DNA from: Phytoseiulus persimilis
Lineage: Eukaryota; Arthropoda; Arachnida; Mesostigmata; Phytoseiidae
Assembly (NCBI GenBank): GCA_037576195.1
Contig: CM075102.1
Span: 11,036,001-11,100,000 of the forward strand
Direction: 5' to 3'
Length of the DNA stretch: 64,000 nucleotides
Of the stretch, positions 13,250-25,519 are shown piece after piece (position 1 is the first letter of the stretch; each line of letters starts with the position of its first letter). The position numbers and the translations under genes were made by a program. Under the pieces are notes generated by a model. It was not told the origin of the DNA. It saw only the letters and a program-made list of their open reading frames with translations, and ran no database searches.

Positions 13250-13562
13250 GATCCACCTCAGTCATTCCCGGTCGGGAACGTGTCCACAATGACGGAGAGG
13301 TCTTCGGATTTTGATTCCGCAGAGATGTCTTGAGTCAGCTTCAGTTCCTCAACGAGTTGAACGTGGATGACTGCTGCCATGCGTTAAATACGGCGCCCAT
13401 AATGTTATCTGAGAGGGGAACACTTTTGATAACTTCACTTGCATCATCATCAATCGTGGCTCGTAGAAGATCGATGGCTGCCGGAGGTATCAGTTCGGTT
13501 GGGATTGTATGGGGTTTTTCGCGTTTCGCGATTGGCAATAGCGTGTTTCCTGGGGAGGTCAT
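13250..13562 (-). pseudogene. hAT transposase fragment, ZBED5/GTF2IRD2-like, frameshifted
   Basis: The minus-strand frame 13562-13341 reads IAKREKPHTIPTELIPPAAI and then DLLRATIDDDASEVIKSVPL. This follows the hallmark block of ZBED5-like hAT proteins (IAK..KPHTI.E.L.LPAA.D ... VPLS..T). Homology then continues in another frame at about 13390-13260 (MAAVIHVQLVEELKLTQDIS), which matches the next helix of the family (IAEDI..QL.E.I). So there is a frameshift near 13385, and the second frame soon hits a stop. The DDE catalytic residues and the dimerisation domain are not visible. This is a dead transposon relic, not a host gene, as far as I can see. Confidence 0.6.
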
Positions 13563-13599
13563 ATGCTCGGGTCTCTGAGTTATTTATTCATCGAGCTTC

Positions 13600-16500
13600 A
13601 GACGAGATACTCGCGAGGTAAAGTGCCGGAGCCTGGGTATTGAGATTCCATGTGACGCCCAAGTTTATTCGGCACCATGATCTCTGCGGAGAGAATCATA
13701 CCACGAAGTACGAACTCAGGTCATTCTACAGCTTCGATCACCGTTGCGGTGAAGCAGAAGTTGAGATATCCATGGTGCTATCTACCATTCTTGCGTCTCC
13801 TCGTTCCAACCATGAATGAGCTATTGGATTCTGAACTTTCATTGCAGCTTATGGGGAGCTCAGCCGTTCCCGAGCTCATGCGGATGACTAGTGTCTTCGA
13901 AATCGCCAGGAAACTTAGCTGAGATGGCGAGGGTGTTGCTGCGCATCCAATTCAAGGAAACATACCTGGACGAGCAGAGAAGAGACGGTAAGTAGAATCA
14001 CTCGGAAGTGATTCTGCCATTCTCGTCGTCTCCTCCCATCCATGGTTCTCTTCTCTCGCAAGGTCATTCTCTTCCCGCATTCACTGTTCCCAGTTCACAT
14101 CGCACATACCTATTCCTGAACAAGACAGGAATCGTCACCAAAGAATGGTTAAGACGAGGGTGAAATAGGATCAGATCGAGCCCAAATCGCCCTCATAGAC
14201 GCTCAGGAGTCAGGTCAGATCGACTCCGGCATTGCTCTTGTAAGCCCCCGGAAATATGGTCAGACCGACCTTGGAATTACCTTCAAGGCACCTGAAAAGG
14301 ATGGTCGCATCAACCTAGGAATCGCCTGCGTGGAATCCCGGAAAGTATGGCGGAATCATCATCGAGTTAGGTCAGCACGAAGGAGAACGTCGCTCGGCCT
14401 CATTCGATATCTCATGTCACCCCACGGCAGCCCTCAACACTCTTCACCCCCTCGGCAACCCGCGACAACCTTGGCACCCTGGTGTGTCACGACGTATAGT
14501 TTGACGACCCCTGGTCTATGCCCCTACCTCAAATCCGAGCTCTTGGTGTAATGCGGTCATGTAGTGTCCTTGAATCTCCAAGCGCCATGATGAACACCCA
14601 GTGTGTACTGAGGAATAAGCGTACTGCTGTGTCGACTCCGATAGAGCTCGGCAATGGCAACTTGGCACCACAGCACGCGCTGTCATGACAGTCTCTCGGC
14701 CGCACGGAAAACCAACTCGCCTTTCCTGGGAACACTTCATCAAATTATCTCGACAATCCCGCGAGCCAAAACATGATACCTTTCCTTCAATGAGACAATT
14801 CCTGTTCAGTTGTTCTTCCCCCTTCGCAACAGATGACGACACGCGCTGGCATTTATGGTGGCCTACCCTCAGAGCGTGACGGGTCGGAGGATGGATCTTC
14901 CGCATGCAGCCCGGATCTCGACTTTCGCATGCCGACTCTTGTTGAGACCGGAAGACGGCTGCCATGGGGTCAATCACTTATGCTCCCAAGGAGACCCCTT
15001 CCTCCCTTGACTACCGTATCGTGCAGAGCGTGGGCTTGGACTCCGTGGATTGCCTCCAGGTCGAGGTAAATCTTTTCCGCACGAACTCTCCGAGATTTTT
15101 TGCGCAACGTACTCCATTCAAGTCTGCCCGATGGGTCCCTGGTCAGCTTCACCTCCCCAGGTCATATCGGCCTCCAGGACCGTCAGTGATTCCACGGTTG
15201 CGGTCTCAGTGTTCGTGAGCTCGATGTCTGTTGGGTCAAGTTTCATTACACAATTGTTGCCAGTCAGGAACTCGAGGTTGATCACGTCGACCTCGCGACG
15301 TGGTCGGGCTGGCACATTTTCGGACAAGCTCATTTCGGTCCGACCCCTGAACAGGAGCCAGTATTCTGCTGCCTCGTTCCTTTAGGACGTCACGGCGGGA
15401 TTATCTCTTGCATGGTTTGCCCCGCGAACCATTGTCACAAGAGACGACCGTGTGGGAACGGCAGCTCTAGTCACTCGGCGAAATGCAGGCTCGCTGATTG
15501 GATTCAAATTAGTGATCTTTATTCATGAGAAAAAGCTCGCAGAAAAATCATTGTTCTTGGTAACATTCCGTAGAGATCGTCGCGCCAAAGTTGGGTCTGA
15601 GTTTCCGGAAGCTGCAAGAAGCCTGCTGCATAGAAGTGCTCCAGCGTAAACTGGTCAAATGAACAACTTGATCAGATGGCTAAGCTTCGCCTGGAGGAGT
15701 CGTTTCCGTGCCCTTGACGAATGGGATCTACAGAAGGCCAGGACTCGAAACGATGGAAGTTGCGATCGGGTTCGCTCGAGAACGGAGAAAGAGTGTTGTC
15801 CTCGATCTTCGATGATATTTATAAAGCCATTCCGAGTATCATTCCCTACTCCAACTCAAACCTAGGAACTTGGATGTGATATAGTGCCAGTCGTTGAAGC
15901 CCATGGTCCACAATCTTCAAGAGTTCGACCTAGAATCGCTGTATTTCACCTGCGATATGATTCTCGATATAGGGGTGGGAGGACAAATATCTTTCAAAAC
16001 TCTCCCAGAGCGATACGCGTGCAAAACTGTCCCACACCCCAGACTCTTAATATTGACTCCAAAACAATCGGGCATTGCGAGGTCTACTGTTTTAGCGCGG
16101 CATCGAACTATCATTGTGACCACGGAGGAAATACCTCGCGACTGTGTCAGCTCCAAGCGTTCTGAGATCTAGATTATTTGTGATTAGACAAACAGAAAAT
16201 TCTCAGAGCTCTTTCTGGCAATCGTGACCGTGATTCTGACTAATCTAAAACATCGACAAAGCTCGTACCGAGTATGCGAATGAATCTGCATACGTTGAAT
16301 GGAACTGAAGCCAGGGACAGAGGAATCGTGGTTATTTGCGACGGATTGTCATGAATGAAACCATAGATATATTGTAAGGGTTCGGACGATTCTGCGTACA
16401 CGTCTGCCAAAGACTGACGACTCTCGAGAGCTCGTGCTGGTTTTATCTCAAGGCTTCGCTGGATCTCTCAAGAGATCACTGCTGTAATCGGTCCGCCTAA

Positions 16501-17815
16501 TCCAGGGCAGTGATCATATTCTATGCTAAATAACAGTTTCTAGGCTTAGACATGATTTGAGTATAGTTTCACAGTGTCTCTCAGAATGGGCGCTCCAAAA
16601 AAGTTCATCTCAACATTCTTGGTCGCATAAAAATCTGTGAAGAGCCCTGTGACTTCACCGGGCTGTTACTGACCGGACACGGACAACTGGACAGGATACT
16701 TCTGTGTCGGTAAACGTCTGACGGCATTTTTCTCAGCTGTTTGCAGCGCCTGCCTAATATTTCTTGCCCAGTTGTGTGTTCAGCAGGATGCCCGCTCTGC
16801 CTAGCAATCTGCTTTCCCGACACGTCTCTAGCTAAGCCGTCCTACAGCCGCATTGTGGAACTGCTCGGAAAACCGCTCCGAGAAAATCCCTAGATTCATT
16901 TGTCAATAAAGGAAGTTTCATCAGAAGTCTATCATACGGCAGCTTCTTTGGTCAACTCCGGAGATCGGGCTTCACTTGGTACTCCTGCGAGAAGCCGCGG
17001 AGCAATAATTTAGGATACAGATTTGTTGGATTCCCCTCTCGAGCCGGGAATCCTTGCGTTTGGCGGTTCGCTCTTGCTCCGATGATGAACTGAGTATTGC
17101 CTGAAATTGAAATTCAGAGTGAGGAAATACTGTCCAACTAATTTCTGTGATTCGCAGAAACGTGCCGGAAAACGTGTTGCACACGGAAAAATGAATCCCT
17201 TGGTGATGAGACCAGCAGCCGGAAAGAGGTATCTGAAGTTTTCTCGGAACTCTCCTCGACCTCAGGATGAAAAACATTGCGAAAGAATGAGTTTCGACTC
17301 AAGATCTCAGAAAAAGGACGCATCCAGGACAACGGTCCTTCCATAGGGCAGCTGAGGATCCGACTAAGATTCGGGAAATAGGCACTGGGGGAAGAATTCT
17401 CAGGTGCGAGTGAAGTTCGTCGCTTTCATCGATATCTATGATTTTCCAGGGGCCGAGCTTTCTCCCGGGTCAAAGGCTGAGGGAGTCGCCCACGACGTAG
17501 GCCTCTAGGCAGAAGGCGTAGAGGTCAACAAGCAAATTACGCTTGCCAAGACGATCATCAAGTCGAATCCTCGCACTTTGGATGATCGATTGAGTAAAGT
17601 GAATTCCAGGGAACCTGCGTTTACCACATGAGCTTGAAGTAGCTGTGCTCGGTGATATGTGTACGGAACGGTTTCATGGATATAAGTTTTGGTAGATCTG
17701 CCGTTATGTGTGTGTGCTCGGACGGTTGACAGAACGCGCATCTACCGACCTGTACTCTGGCGGTAGAGCTCCTAGAATTTTCAGTCTCCCAGATATTGGA
17801 TCGTTCGGTTCATCA
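13600..17815. other. No recognised gene; some coding-like frames
   Basis: Three stretches read like protein but I cannot name them. A minus-strand frame, about 15340-15144, sits between a plausible acceptor (tgttcag) and donor (gtgaag) and contains VDVINLEFLTGNNCVMKLDP. A plus-strand frame at 14964-15066 starts in a good Kozak context and ends at gtaaat. Both strands are open at 15894-16172. These may be exons of one or more genes of unknown family. Confidence 0.3.
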
Positions 17816-20800
17816 TCAAATATCGAACCTGTGGGAGGAAATAATCGAATGGAATGGGCGAACAACCCAATATTTGACAAGGGACATCGTATACTTTGGA
17901 ATGTATGACAAACCTGATCTCCACCTAAATAATTTTTGACGACGTCTTGGATTGAAAGGGCAACCCATTTCACTCATCAGGTGTACCTAGAATAGAATAG
18001 AACAAAGCTAAGTATCGTTTACGACAAAAAATCGTCTTGATCCCAGGGGCGGAATCAGATCCAGAATTTCTTACCTTCCAGGCTTCCTCGCCAGGCGGAA
18101 AGTTTTGGTGACATAGCGGACAATGATTGGCGTGATTCGGCGGTTTGGCCGCTTGGAATAGAATTTCGGAATGAGTTCATTCTGTCTCTCAGCCATGTAT
18201 GAGGGGTTTGTTTGTCTTCGTATCTATTCAACTCGTATGGGAGCTGCACTCACGTATGCAAGTGCGGAGCTTGACATGGCCTTCGAATCTGTTCTTTGGA
18301 ATTGCCTCTTTGCATCGAATGCAGAGCTTGTACTGGTGGCGATGGCTGCACTCATCCAGGAGGTGCCGAGTTAGGCCGCTTATTTCGACCACCTTCGTTG
18401 GGAATAAAATTTTGTCGTCGCGTGAGCTGTCTCGATTTTCTCGGAGGTTTCGGTCTACGTGTTGTGACAACCCCAGAGCGCCCACCATTCTTTCAGCATC
18501 TCACTGACCTGCTTGCAGTTCGGACAAAGCATCAACATGGGACACTCAGTCCAGTAGTGATAGTTGAGTGTCTCCGCATTGAACCTCTCGTTCGTTTCCT
18601 CACAGAACATGCACATCCTGGAACGTATTCTTCGGTTTCAGTATTGCTCACCTTCCGAAGAGACAAGGATGAGCCTCTTCCACCATCTACTCACCGATCA
18701 AGATCGAAGTGCACTGCATCTTGGACAGTTTTTGTTATGTCGTTCATCGAATGGGACTGTGAAACAGATGACTGTTGGATCGCGCGAGTTCCGTGCGAAG
18801 AGGATGGGGGCTCAACCGAAGCTGATCGACTCCTCCTGGGAACCGCGGCCGACAGCGTTGTAGGCTCTCGATCGATTTTCTCGAATTCTTCGAACACTTT
18901 CCTGAGGATTTCATCGAGTTTCTCTCACCCAACCGCATAATGGAGACTCCCTAAAGCTCAGAGAATACCAATCCGAGTCTCTCGCGCTGGAGCGGAACCG
19001 GGGTTGTGGAATGCGATCTTTCAACGTATACCTGTAGGTGAAATTCCTCTGCAATCGAACACTTTCTGGAACGAGGCATTGACGCACGGGAGTTCCGATG
19101 AGCCGATACAGGGCGAGGAGGATTTGTTCAGCAACTTCGCGGACCTGTGGATTTCCGACATGTAAACACAGTCATGGAAATGTATTGCGGTTGTGGTCCT
19201 GCCAGATGATCTGGTCAGTGAAGTTTTCTCGGCTATATTCACCACACCTATTCAAAGACATTTCGTCCGACAGATGCTCAAAAATATATTTTTCCCATCG
19301 CAGACATGGCCTGAGAAACGAGCGTCAATGATGGCTCTCTGAGCACAGGGACTTTCGTGTGAACAATATCAGTTATTCCAGTGGTTCGGCGCCGATTTTT
19401 CGCGTAATCTTCTCAAACTCCGAATGTGTCATCGAAGGAACGTTCCTCTCTGCCTTCTGCTCAGTTAAGTTCCTCGGGAATGGAGTTTACCATCAAAAAT
19501 AACTTAGCGGTGTGCTCACTCCACGCAAGAAGCTGGGACGAGCGCTAGTTTATGGAAGAAGAACCTGACGAAGATCAAGCTGAGCCCCGGAACAATCGGA
19601 AAATCCTCGCCGTATCGTGCCCAGAGACGAAAGCGATCCCAGAGAAGGTTCTCGATTTCCTGGACACGTCCCCGCAGGAGATTCGTTCCCGAATATTTAA
19701 AACAACCTGAGTCTCGGGTTCAGCATTTGACGGGGCTTCCAAACACAGATAGGAGCTCATCAAACATGCCATGAGCAATATCTGATGTTTGCCAATCCTC
19801 CGCCTCAGCATTTTCTGTAGAGCACGAAGTCGGGACGACTCATGGTTCTACGGGAATATCATCCAAGCGCACTTCAGAGAAGGCGCATGGAATAATTCTT
19901 CTGGACAGAGCAAGGTTCACTCCCGATTCGGCTTAGACTTCGAATGTTTCGACGGGCACATGGTGAGCTGTAGGTGACACCGTACGAAATTCCATGTCGG
20001 GATATGCTATCTATGAAGAGCTTGTAAACTTTGAGCCTATACCACCAGAGCTGTTCTTTCGAATATTTCCACATGAGAACAACTGATCATCGTTGAACCA
20101 TGCAATCCGCGGAGACTCGCCAGAAAAAGCCGCCATTTTTCAACCCTGCGATTTTTCCTCGCAAGTTCTGGTCAACGAACCTGAATCGCTGGATGGGACA
20201 GGGCTCGAATCGCGAAGTTCATGACTTGAGTGAAGAGAGGGTCCCTAGAAATGATCACGAGTCTACAGAACTTGTTTTTCTCATCCTAAATATATTGAGA
20301 ACAAGCAGAGGCGAACCACGCAGAAGTTTCTGTCTCCATACGAGGAAAGCATTGAATCCCTTACGTTTCACTGAGGGGCGGCGTTCTCGAGATCATTTGG
20401 TCCACCAGTTCCGCTCTCCCTTGAGCTAGGCGAGGATTTGTGGTGTCTGTGAACGGCTTCAATATCAAATTGATCGCTGTTTGAACCGTTTTCGGATCTT
20501 CATAGTCAACCTGCAAGTACTTTCAGAGTGAGGAATGGTAGTCCATTCTCAAACGACTCAAAGCGGTCCATAGAACAAGGAAAATTCTCAGAATGTCCGC
20601 CTCACAAACCATCTCTAGAAGGAATTCTTGGGCTATGGACTTCAGCCGCGGAGCTGCCGGATCTCCTAGGCGGAAAAGGATGCGCGGCACAAGTTTGTTG
20701 ATGGCTAGCGTCGTATCCACGCGAGCGACTCGGTGAAGTATCACGAAACGCGTGAACAAAGCTTGCATGACGTTCAGAGACTGGATGAAAACCTGCAAGA

Positions 20801-23800
20801 GGAGCATGTGATTGACTCGTAACCTGACCCACGCTCCATCAGCTGGCGCGGATCACTTCCGGAAGTTATCCACAAGCACCGAGCATTTGTCCCATAGGGA
20901 TTAACTCACCGAGAGAACTTTGTCTCGGAACCCTCTCTGGAGTACAAAAGCACAGGCCCGCAAAACTTCTTCTGGCGAATGTCTGCTTCTTCGAGCGTTG
21001 TATCTGGAGGGAGAATCTCAGCTTTTCCTCGCGTCCAGGAGCATCGAGATCTCGCGATCCCCCGGAATCTCGCTCAACCATCTTCCAGGGACATAGAATC
21101 CTGGGCACTCACCGATCAATAACTCGTAAAATCTCCTTGAAAGCATCCTCCCGCTGAATGAAGTTGCGCGAATACAGCTTCTGCACCAGACGTAGTCCGA
21201 AGACTTCAATCGGAAGTGACGCTTCCTGCAACGTTAATGTAACGACTCGTTAAGTGCAACGGGGCTTCTGGCGATGCAACTCAATAATGCCACTGGGAAG
21301 GGGAACCGACCTGTCTGTCCTTCAGGGACATTCCACCGAGCACCAAGTCCCTGTCGAATTCTTCGATGTCTTCGGTCACGGCTCTGCTTGATGACAGCAA
21401 TTTGTTCTCGAAGGTGTAGGCCGAACAAGTAGTCGACACCGATACTGGCTTCGGCAGGCGAGAATGGTACAACTGGGACGGAGAAAGAATTGTCTTGAGG
21501 TCAGCGGCCATGGTTTTGGTGGAATGAGTCGAGATCTTTCAACGAATCTCAAAGTATGTACTGCTTGTTCATTATGAGCCCCGGTAGACTGCACATCCGC
21601 TCCCGGAGCCCAAGAGTGACCGGACTCTGCGCGAGTTGACTTGTCCACAGCTTCAACCCCTCCCAACTCGATCCGAGGTCGCAGACGACGCGATCAGGTG
21701 ATTCGTTGGAAACTACGCGCACCTCAAATAAGGCTAATCTTTGAAAAGAGCGAATTCACTCGAATGCATGTCTGGAGGGAAAGTAATATTCTGGTGATGG
21801 TGTCTTCATCTGCTGCGAGTAGTAATCAGGACCCTCGATGCCAACGTGAGGCAATGAACTTTTTTTGGCATTGCTCTTCCATGGATCTGGATTCGATGGA
21901 GCTCCAACGCTGTGGTCTTCCAAGACTCTCCAAATCCGAATTCACCTAACTCAGATGGATCGGTTCTCGCTCCGATGTTGCACGACCAAGAAAAGAAGCT
22001 CGACTTAGGAATTGAAAACTTCGACTCGAGCTGAATCTGACTCAATCGATCGCAAGCCGATTTTGAAGAAAATCTCGCGAAATGAGCCAGTCTGAAGGCC
22101 CCGAAGCAAGTGACGACTTCCTTCGAGGGCACGCTGAGCACCTTGTAGATAAAAATGATATGGTACATCGGTCGGAAAATGGCGTCGATACGTACACCGC
22201 GTACCCTGCAGTTTAGAGGCAGCCTCCTATGTGAGAGTAGAGCCTCTCTTTCCGAGGCAGAATGACAAAAAATTATGGAATCTCTCGATGGGGAGACTCT
22301 TTGCGAAAGTGGGGGAACTGCCCTTCCTTCAGGTGAATCATGCGAGTCGGGTTTCTGAAACGGGATTACACTGTGCCATCCCCCGATTCATCATACCTTT
22401 CTATCTGTCGACTTGGCCAGCACAGCGTCCTTGCCGTTCATGTTCTGGAAGAGATGGAAATCAGAACTTCCAGTTCCTAGAATATCGCGAATTTCCTCCG
22501 AGGAGATAACGGCTCATTTTGGAAGCTTATTTGCCTTGGAGTGATGGGTGGTAGTCGTTATATTTATATGCATCGGTTGTTGCTGGTGCTGCAGGGAGCC
22601 GGGTTTTTCAGGTGATGGAACAGGACCCGGTACTATTGAATCTCGCTCAGGGTTGTACTGTATGGGAAACGCGAATTTTCGTCAGAGGTTTCGCGCGAAG
22701 CTCTGCCAGCGGTGGCCTTTCAATAGACCGGGCTCTCGAAAAGTTGCTTAGAATCTTGCGGAGAAAGAAAAGTGTCCTTACACCCTCCATTTCCATCAAT
22801 TCCGGCAATCTCAAGTGCTCGTATGCACCCATCCGGTACGTCTGCATTTCGTCCTTGATCCGCCGAGCACGATCGAAATCCTCTGTTTCTACCGCCGTTT
22901 GCTTGTCAATCAACATTTTGGCCAAGCGTTCCCCCACCTGAATGAGGAAAAGTGTAATTCAATCAATACTTGAACCTATTAAACTTATGAGCCTGCGTGA
23001 TCGAGTGATAATCTTCGCGAAAGACGTCTTAGTCATGGATAATCATTCGATGTGACCCTTTCATGATGATGAACGAACCTTTTGTAATTCGCCAATCGCA
23101 TGTTTGAGTTTCTTCGCGAAAACGAAGCGTTCCTCTGCAAAGAGGAGCTGGGTTATGCCGTGTTGAGCACGCAGTCCGCGCAGATGACCTCATCGAAGTG
23201 CACCGCAGCCATATCGAAAGCGCGAGTTATATCTGATAGCTGGACAACACATCTTTCCAGGAACTTGAAGACCAACAGAAAATACATTTCGCCACACAGC
23301 AACCCCCGCCAAGTCTGGGGGGGGGGGTGATTCGACTTAGCAGTTATGATTGATTCCCCGCCAACAACCGATGAAACCTATGAAAGGCAACTCTCAATGT
23401 GTTGTACTCGACGTTCCCTGCACAGGAACTTCGCGATAGTAATTACGTGGCTATCGCCCGGAATGGATGTTAATCCTGGGTCAGAGATAAGGACTCCTCA
23501 GTCAGAGGTGCTGCCCCCACGTCTCACGGGACACCACTGACGGAGGCCAGATGAGCATACAACGCGGGAATGTGGCCCAATCAATCACGGAATCTATCAG
23601 AACTACCAATTCTGACACCCGAGTCCCGCTCACAATGCCACAGAAAAGCTTCCGCTATTCCCCCATAATGTTCCATAGGAAGAATTCCCGTTATTCTTTC
23701 AACTCTAAACTGTTTTCCGTTATCCCTCTAAACGGAAAACGAGGTTCAGGCACAGCGTTACAAAGTACTACCATTTATCGCGTCTTTTTTCTTCTGCTCC

Positions 23801-24868
23801 AGTTTACGCAAAATCTGAGCCACCTCCCCGTCGACGTACATGTCGAAAGCAAGATCATCCATAGGAGATATCTCCTCATTTCTGGAATAACAATAGCAAA
23901 ATTATACGGGAGCGATGACTGCCGACTCGGTAACGTGGGTACAAGGATTAGAATCGGATGTAGCTGATGATATTGTCCATTAATACCGTTTGATTATGCT
24001 TTGCCAGTTTGCCTGCAGGAAACGGATAACAGGGATGTTATGAACTTGTTGGGGCACATGAATTGAGCTGCAATACCGATTAGGATACCTCCGAAAAATT
24101 CAAGAGATTTTCTTCGGTTCCTCACCCCAGGATCTGAGCTTTTCAGAAGTTGGTCGTCGTCCCCGATCATATTCAGAGCTATTATGCCGACCTGAAAATG
24201 AGACATCAAGCACCATCTTCAGAGGCGATCCGATCGAGGTTCTGATCCTCAGTTTCCTTCCCGTATCTGATGGGCTTATTACGCTTCGGATACTGATAGA
24301 CTCCTGCTGCATAAGAATGGAAAATAGGAACAAACCTGGTTGTAAACGTTGTGCTTGTTGACGTGGCAGCCATGGATAACTAACTTCACAAAATCCCCCA
24401 CAGCGTCCACAAGGACGCTCTTGAGTTCTCGGCTCTTGTACTCTGAATGCACGTTATCGGCCAATGTTATCTCCCTGTGAAATATATCCTCTCAGACTCC
24501 CACATCAGTCATTGGAATTCGCCTCATGCACTCACGAATCCTACCGATCACGTACCCTAAGTGATGCCATTTTGCCGCTTGAATCCCCGAATCGTGGGAT
24601 TTCGACGGAATGGAGCCGACGTATATATCCATCGCGTTCGCTGAAGACAACAGCATTCGTAATGTTTCCGACTCCTTGCGATAATTATTAGTCGCTCCAC
24701 TCGAACAAATCAATTGCTCTTCCTCCGAATTTTCGGAGCTCTCGCTTCGGGTATAAACGAAGAAAACACGACTCACGAATACAATATTGATGTGAGAGGA
24801 TCTGTATCCGACATATCCTGCACTTCGACTCCATGCGAACAACGATTTCTTGCGGATAGTTGCAGTAT
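17816..24868 (-). CDS. CEP104: Centrosomal protein of 104 kDa (CEP104), 5' end missing
   Basis: Cilium-tip and distal-centriole protein; family members bind tubulin through a TOG array and act with CP110. Exons, in transcript order: 24868-24777, 24640-24552, 24470-24336, 24191-24126, 23881-23772, 23134-23079, 22937-22782, about 21540-21311, 21225-21113, 21003-20910, 20792 to about 20577, 20510-20365, 20244-20181, 19144-19032, 18901-18695, 18617-18509, 18392-18254, 18151-18075, 17986-17816. Visible regions are: the N-terminal jelly-roll (NYPQEIVVRMESKCRICRIQ; ELKSVLVDAVGDFVKLVIHG); UVR-like coiled coil (ERFVFAKKLKHAIGELQK); the helical TOG array (22 to 19 kb); and four C-terminal zinc knuckles of CxxC...H...C type (MCMFCEE, LCIRCKE, CPLCHQNFPPGEEAWK). 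Most junction phases were checked and agree. Not found: the first exon, a linker exon between 23.9 and 24.1 kb, and linker exons between 21.5 and 22.8 kb. The donor after 20577 and the 3' end are uncertain. Confidence 0.93.
23317..23327 (+). repeat. Poly-G tract, 11 bases, inside a CEP104 intron
   Basis: An uninterrupted run of eleven G lies in the CEP104 intron between the exons at 23772 and 23134. Similar C-runs lie at 25131-25144, 32237-32248 and 34024-34033. Confidence 0.7.
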
Positions 24869-25080
24869 CTGTAATCCAATGTGGGAGATGTTCATCTTAG
24901 CCATCACAAGACAGCTTCATTCAGGATTCTGCGGACATCTGTTATGCGAAATCGAGGGAACTCGGGTCTTGCTTCTGTGCGAGCTTGAAGTCCAAATCGG
25001 TACTGAGGATCTGTTTCGAACTGCTTTTCCCATCAATCAAAATTTCAACCAATCCGTTACAGATCTGGACACGCAAGGAG
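24869..25080. other. Region upstream of the first located CEP104 exon
   Basis: The CEP104 start codon and the first exon (expected to encode a GF.V..SS.....Y..REL-type start) should lie upstream of 24868 on the minus strand. A weak candidate frame around 25580-25540 (MGFTSRSSSEENYH) resembles that start, but it runs into a dispersed repeat and no good donor completes it. Confidence 0.3.
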
Positions 25081-25084
25081 AAGG

Positions 25085-25515
25085 GGGGGTTGGCGCAGCG
25101 AGCATCCATGATGCCCGGAGCGGATTCGATCCCCCCCCCCCCCCACAATCCTTTCTCTTTTTTGAGGTCCGACAAGATGTATGCGGTAAATGCGCACTGA
25201 TTGTGTTCGCAGATGACCTCAAATACAGAAAATGCTGACGTTCCTCAAAGAACTCGGAAGGCTAATTGAAGTTGTTACGGGAGACAGAAGGGCCTCGGAG
25301 TTCCTGTTTCAGCGTGTGTCCATTGAGGTCCAGGAAGGCAACAGTGCGGCGGTCAGCGGCTCTTTACCTGAGGCTTTTAATCTAGTCGGTATCGGCTAAA
25401 CTCCCGCAGTGCATACAACCATCATCATCAAATAAATTCTAGCAACCCGTGAAAATGCTGATCTGACATGGAGACAACTTGCGCGAGCTAGCCCAAATGT
25501 GAGAAACTAGATTAT
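25085..25515 (+). mobile_element. Dispersed repeat R1, longest copy, with tRNA-like head and degraded open frame
   Basis: The copy begins with 'ggcgcagcgagcatccatga' and 'cccggagcggattcgatccc', which look like weak A- and B-box pol III promoter motifs, followed by 14 C. It ends near 'gacaacttgcgcgagctag'. Head and tail both recur at 52570-52755 in the same orientation, but there only about 130 bp apart instead of 370. Inside, one frame has the string VFADDLKYRKC before a stop. The next frame, 25230-25399, reads TFLKELGRLIEVVTGDRRAS and then EFLFQRVSIEVQEGNSAAV to a stop. These look like remnants of a transposon protein; the family is not established. Confidence 0.5.
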
Positions 25516-25519
25516 TATA

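Noticed and set aside
18296-18940. 214-codon plus-strand open frame
   Set aside because: It lies antisense to CEP104 zinc-knuckle exons, which match the family with correct splice phases.
24714-25238. 174-codon plus-strand open frame
   Set aside because: Most of it is antisense to the first located CEP104 exon and the rest runs into a dispersed repeat.
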